Source of the DNA: Alistipes timonensis
Lineage (GTDB): Bacteria > Bacteroidota > Bacteroidia > Bacteroidales > Muribaculaceae
Reading direction: 5' to 3'
Length of the DNA: 44,947 nt
Assembly (NCBI GenBank): GCA_023663385.1
Contig: JAMPHO010000009.1
Coordinates: 1 to 44,947 of the forward strand
This document shows, in pieces, positions 42,628 through 44,947 of this stretch (position 1 is the first letter of the stretch; each line of letters begins with the position of its first letter). The notes below the pieces were generated by a model. It had not been told where the DNA came from and did no database searches. It saw only the letters and a program-made list of their open reading frames with translations. The translations under genes were made by a program, and so were the position numbers.

Positions 42628-44947
42628 ATGCCCCGCGAGATATTAGCCTCTATACTTTTATTGCTTTCAACCTTTGCCGTCAACGCCGCCCGCGAATGCC
42701 GCGCCCTTAATTCGGGATGGACCTTCCAGCTCGAAGGGAGCGACTCAGCCGTCGTGGTCGACCTGCCCCACGACTACCTGATCGGACAGCCATGGGTGGC
42801 GCCGTCGGCCGACGAGATGCCCGACGACGGCGACAAAGCGGCAAATTTTCGCAGCCGCCTGAGCGCGAGGGGTTTCAAGGAACCCGTCGGGGGGCGCTAC
42901 ACGCTCGATTTCCACGTCGGAGAGGAGTTGAGGGGCAAACGTGTGCTCCTCGACTTCGAGGGGATTATGCTCACGGGCGACGCGACACTCAACGGCCATC
43001 CCGCCGGGTCGACCTCCTACGGCTACCTTGGTTTTGACACCGACGTTAGCAAATTGCTGCGCTACGGAGAGACGAACCGCCTCGTGGTAGACGCCCGCGC
43101 CGGCGAGCCCAAAAACTCCCGCTGGTACACCGGCGGGGGGCTCTACCGCCCGGTGAAGCTGATTGCTACTTCTCCCGACCTTTATTTCTCCCGCCACGGA
43201 CTCTGGGTGACAACTCCAGAGATCGCCGACTCCGCCGCCAAGGTGGTGGTGAATATCGAAACCCGCAGCCGAACCAAGGACTCATTCTTCATAGCCGACG
43301 TGGTGCTTCGCGATCCCCGGGGCAGGGTGGTGGCCTCGCGGCGCGACACGGTGACCGTAAACCGCAAGTGGAAACACCGCGAGTACGCCCTCGACACCAT
43401 TGCGCTCCCCCGTCCCGAATTGTGGGATACTGACTACCCGCGGCTTTATTCCGCCTCGGTGGCCCTCCGCCGCCCTGGGGGTGCCGAAGCCGAGGACTCG
43501 CTGGCGGTGAAGTTCGGTGTGCGGACCGCGGAGTTCGACCCTGAGCGGGGATTTCTGCTGAATGGCAAAAAACTGCTTCTTAAAGGGATAGCCAACCACC
43601 ATACGCTCGGAGCCCTTGGCGCGGCCGCTTTCCCCGACGCCATTGAAAAGCGCCTGAAGCTGCTAAAGGAGTTCGGATTCAACCACGTCAGGACCTCCCA
43701 CAACCCCTACAGCGAGTCGTTCCTCTCGTTGTGCGACAGCCTGGGGTTTGTGGTGGTTGACGAGCTTTACGACAAATGGCTGCGGCAGTACTCCGGCGGC
43801 GAGCGCGAATGGACCGCCCAGTGGCAGGAGGATATACCCGAGTGGGTGAAACGCGACCGAAACCACCCCTCGGTAGTGCTCTGGAGCCTCGGAAACGAGT
43901 TGCAGGGGTATTCCAACCTCCCGTTCAACGACTGGGGGGTGACGGCCTATCGCCTGCAGAAACTGCTCCTGGAACGCTACGACGACACGAGGAAGGTGAC
44001 CGTCGCGATGCATCCCCGCTACCGCTCTATCGAGACCGACTCGCTCCCCGCCCCATTGGTCGAGCAAACCGACGTGGCCTCGTATAATTACCGCTATATG
44101 TATTTCCCCGGCGATGGGCGCCGTTACCCCTGGATGACGTTCTACCAGAGCGAGGCGAGCCGCGCCGCTATGGGGCAGAATTTCTTCGAACCCGACAGCT
44201 CCCGCACCGTCGGGCTCGCCTACTGGGGTATGATCGACTATCTCGGGGAGTCGGCCGGATGGCCCGCGAAGGGGTGGACCCAGGGTGTATTCGACATCTC
44301 GCTCCAGCCCAAACCGCAGGCCTGGCTGGTGAAGAGTATGTTCTCCGCCGAGCCCGCGATACGGATCGGGGTGAACGACGCCAACGGGGAGACTTATATA
44401 TGGAACGACGAGCCGATGAGCCGCGCATCGCTCGTGGACCACTGGAATTTCACCCCGGGCGACACCCTCGCGGTCGAAGTGTTTTCCAACGCCGACGAGG
44501 TTGAGCTGCGCCTTAACGGCCGCTCGCTCGGGCGCCGCCCCAACAGGGTGGACGCTCCCGCCGAGCGAAACAAGTTCCGCTGGGACTCCGTTGCCTACCG
44601 CCCCGGGCGGCTCGAAGCCGTGGGATATTATGGCGGGAAGGCCCTCGTGCGGCACGCAGTGGAAACCGCCGGGAAGGCGGTCGCGCTGCGGCTTGAGCCG
44701 GACGATGGACCTTGGAACGCCGACGCTATGGGCCTTACGCACGTCCGCGTCCGCGCCGTCGATTCCAAAGGGCGCACGGTGCACGGGGCCGATTTCCCTG
44801 TGGAATTCACCCTCGACGGCCCCGCCGCGATCGCGGCCCTTGACAACGGCGATATGTACACCTCCGAGCTCCACACCCCCGCCACCCCGACCAGTGGGAC
44901 CCGCCGCCTCCACCGCGGCACCGCCCTCGTGATTCTCCGCTCCGCCG
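42628..44947 (+). CDS. GH2 beta-galactosidase-like enzyme, 3' end outside window
   Basis: Open frame to the window end with 773 visible codons. A signal peptide (about 1-21, STFAVNAARE) sends it to the periplasm. Domains in order: sugar-binding jelly roll (about 25-190, DFHVGEELRGKRVLLDFEGI), Ig-like (200-310), TIM barrel (about 310-600) with acid/base Glu424 (VLWSLGNEL) and nucleophile Glu509 (FYQSEAS), then DUF4982-like (about 610-680) and GH2 C5-like (about 685 on) modules. The DRNHPSVVLWSLGNE stretch is diagnostic. It cleaves beta-galactosides or related beta-linked sugars; the exact substrate is not readable. The stop codon lies beyond the window. Confidence 0.92.
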   Translation, partial: MPREILASILLLLSTFAVNAARECRALNSGWTFQLEGSDSAVVVDLPHDYLIGQPWVAPSADEMPDDGDKAANFRSRLSARGFKEPVGGRYTLDFHVGEELRGKRVLLDFEGIMLTGDATLNGHPAGSTSYGYLGFDTDVSKLLRYGETNRLVVDARAGEPKNSRWYTGGGLYRPVKLIATSPDLYFSRHGLWVTTPEIADSAAKVVVNIETRSRTKDSFFIADVVLRDPRGRVVASRRDTVTVNRKWKHREYALDTIALPRPELWDTDYPRLYSASVALRRPGGAEAEDSLAVKFGVRTAEFDPERGFLLNGKKLLLKGIANHHTLGALGAAAFPDAIEKRLKLLKEFGFNHVRTSHNPYSESFLSLCDSLGFVVVDELYDKWLRQYSGGEREWTAQWQEDIPEWVKRDRNHPSVVLWSLGNELQGYSNLPFNDWGVTAYRLQKLLLERYDDTRKVTVAMHPRYRSIETDSLPAPLVEQTDVASYNYRYMYFPGDGRRYPWMTFYQSEASRAAMGQNFFEPDSSRTVGLAYWGMIDYLGESAGWPAKGWTQGVFDISLQPKPQAWLVKSMFSAEPAIRIGVNDANGETYIWNDEPMSRASLVDHWNFTPGDTLAVEVFSNADEVELRLNGRSLGRRPNRVDAPAERNKFRWDSVAYRPGRLEAVGYYGGKALVRHAVETAGKAVALRLEPDDGPWNADAMGLTHVRVRAVDSKGRTVHGADFPVEFTLDGPAAIAALDNGDMYTSELHTPATPTSGTRRLHRGTALVILRSA

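Noticed and set aside
1..44947. CRISPR array, rRNA, tRNA or transposase
   Set aside because: I looked for regularly spaced repeats, tRNA cloverleaf arms and transposase or integrase motifs on both strands and saw none; the only direct repeats are those listed.

Overview
The window is a high-GC (roughly 60%) chromosome segment from a Bacteroidales bacterium. Supporting signs are promoters of the form TTTG, 19-21 nt, TAnnTTTG; translation starts without Shine-Dalgarno sequences; type IX secretion (T9SS) style C-terminal domains; BspA-type leucine-rich repeats; an OMP_b-brl_3-type outer-membrane barrel; a S1 sulfatase; and a GH2 enzyme. The GC content and gene style fit a gut Muribaculaceae-like lineage, but that placement is an inference without a marker-gene tree.

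Layout. Bases 1-4096 hold housekeeping and regulatory genes: the 3' part of tcdA, a fragment of a HigA-like antitoxin, a winged-helix protein, rsgA, a YegS-type lipid kinase and a Crp/Fnr-like regulator. Bases 4097-5150 are an AT-rich patch with a two-gene toxin-antitoxin-like module that has its own promoter and terminator. Bases 5151-8755 carry a large outer-membrane beta-barrel protein, whose leader contains about three degenerate 23-bp tandem repeats, and a small barrel-like protein. Bases 8756-13736 carry glyS, a LemA protein, an FKBP lipoprotein, a serine-type sulfatase and an unknown small protein.

Bases 13849-24057 are the most interesting part: a likely single transcription unit of seven genes between one promoter (with a perfect 10-bp-arm palindrome in its spacer) and one strong terminator. 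It encodes a membrane CHASE2 sensor without an output domain and six signal-peptide proteins: FecR-like, WD40 plus OmpA-like, TPR plus caspase with an intact His/Cys dyad, DUF4384-like, a small coiled-coil protein, and a transglutaminase-like protein with an intact Cys/His/Asp triad. I read it as an envelope stress or signalling apparatus built around a periplasmic caspase.

Bases 24055-34912 hold two secreted T9SS-type proteins (447 and 1519 residues) flanking aspS, a Nif3-like gene, a zinc-ribbon coiled-coil gene and an acetyltransferase-like gene. Bases 34920-38352 include a bidirectional terminator, a small lipoprotein and an AT-rich 2.5-kb island flanked by 48-bp direct repeats (46/48 identical). 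The island carries an orphan MNT nucleotidyltransferase and a BspA-like T9SS protein with a long structured leader. Next to it are a 41-bp perfect palindrome and a probable small RNA of about 105 nt. Bases 38466-44947 return to ordinary genes: lipoate-protein ligase, a small basic membrane protein, a TGS/uridine-kinase-like nucleoside kinase, an LD-carboxypeptidase and a GH2 beta-galactosidase-like gene cut by the window end.

No rRNA, tRNA, CRISPR array, transposase or integrase was found.
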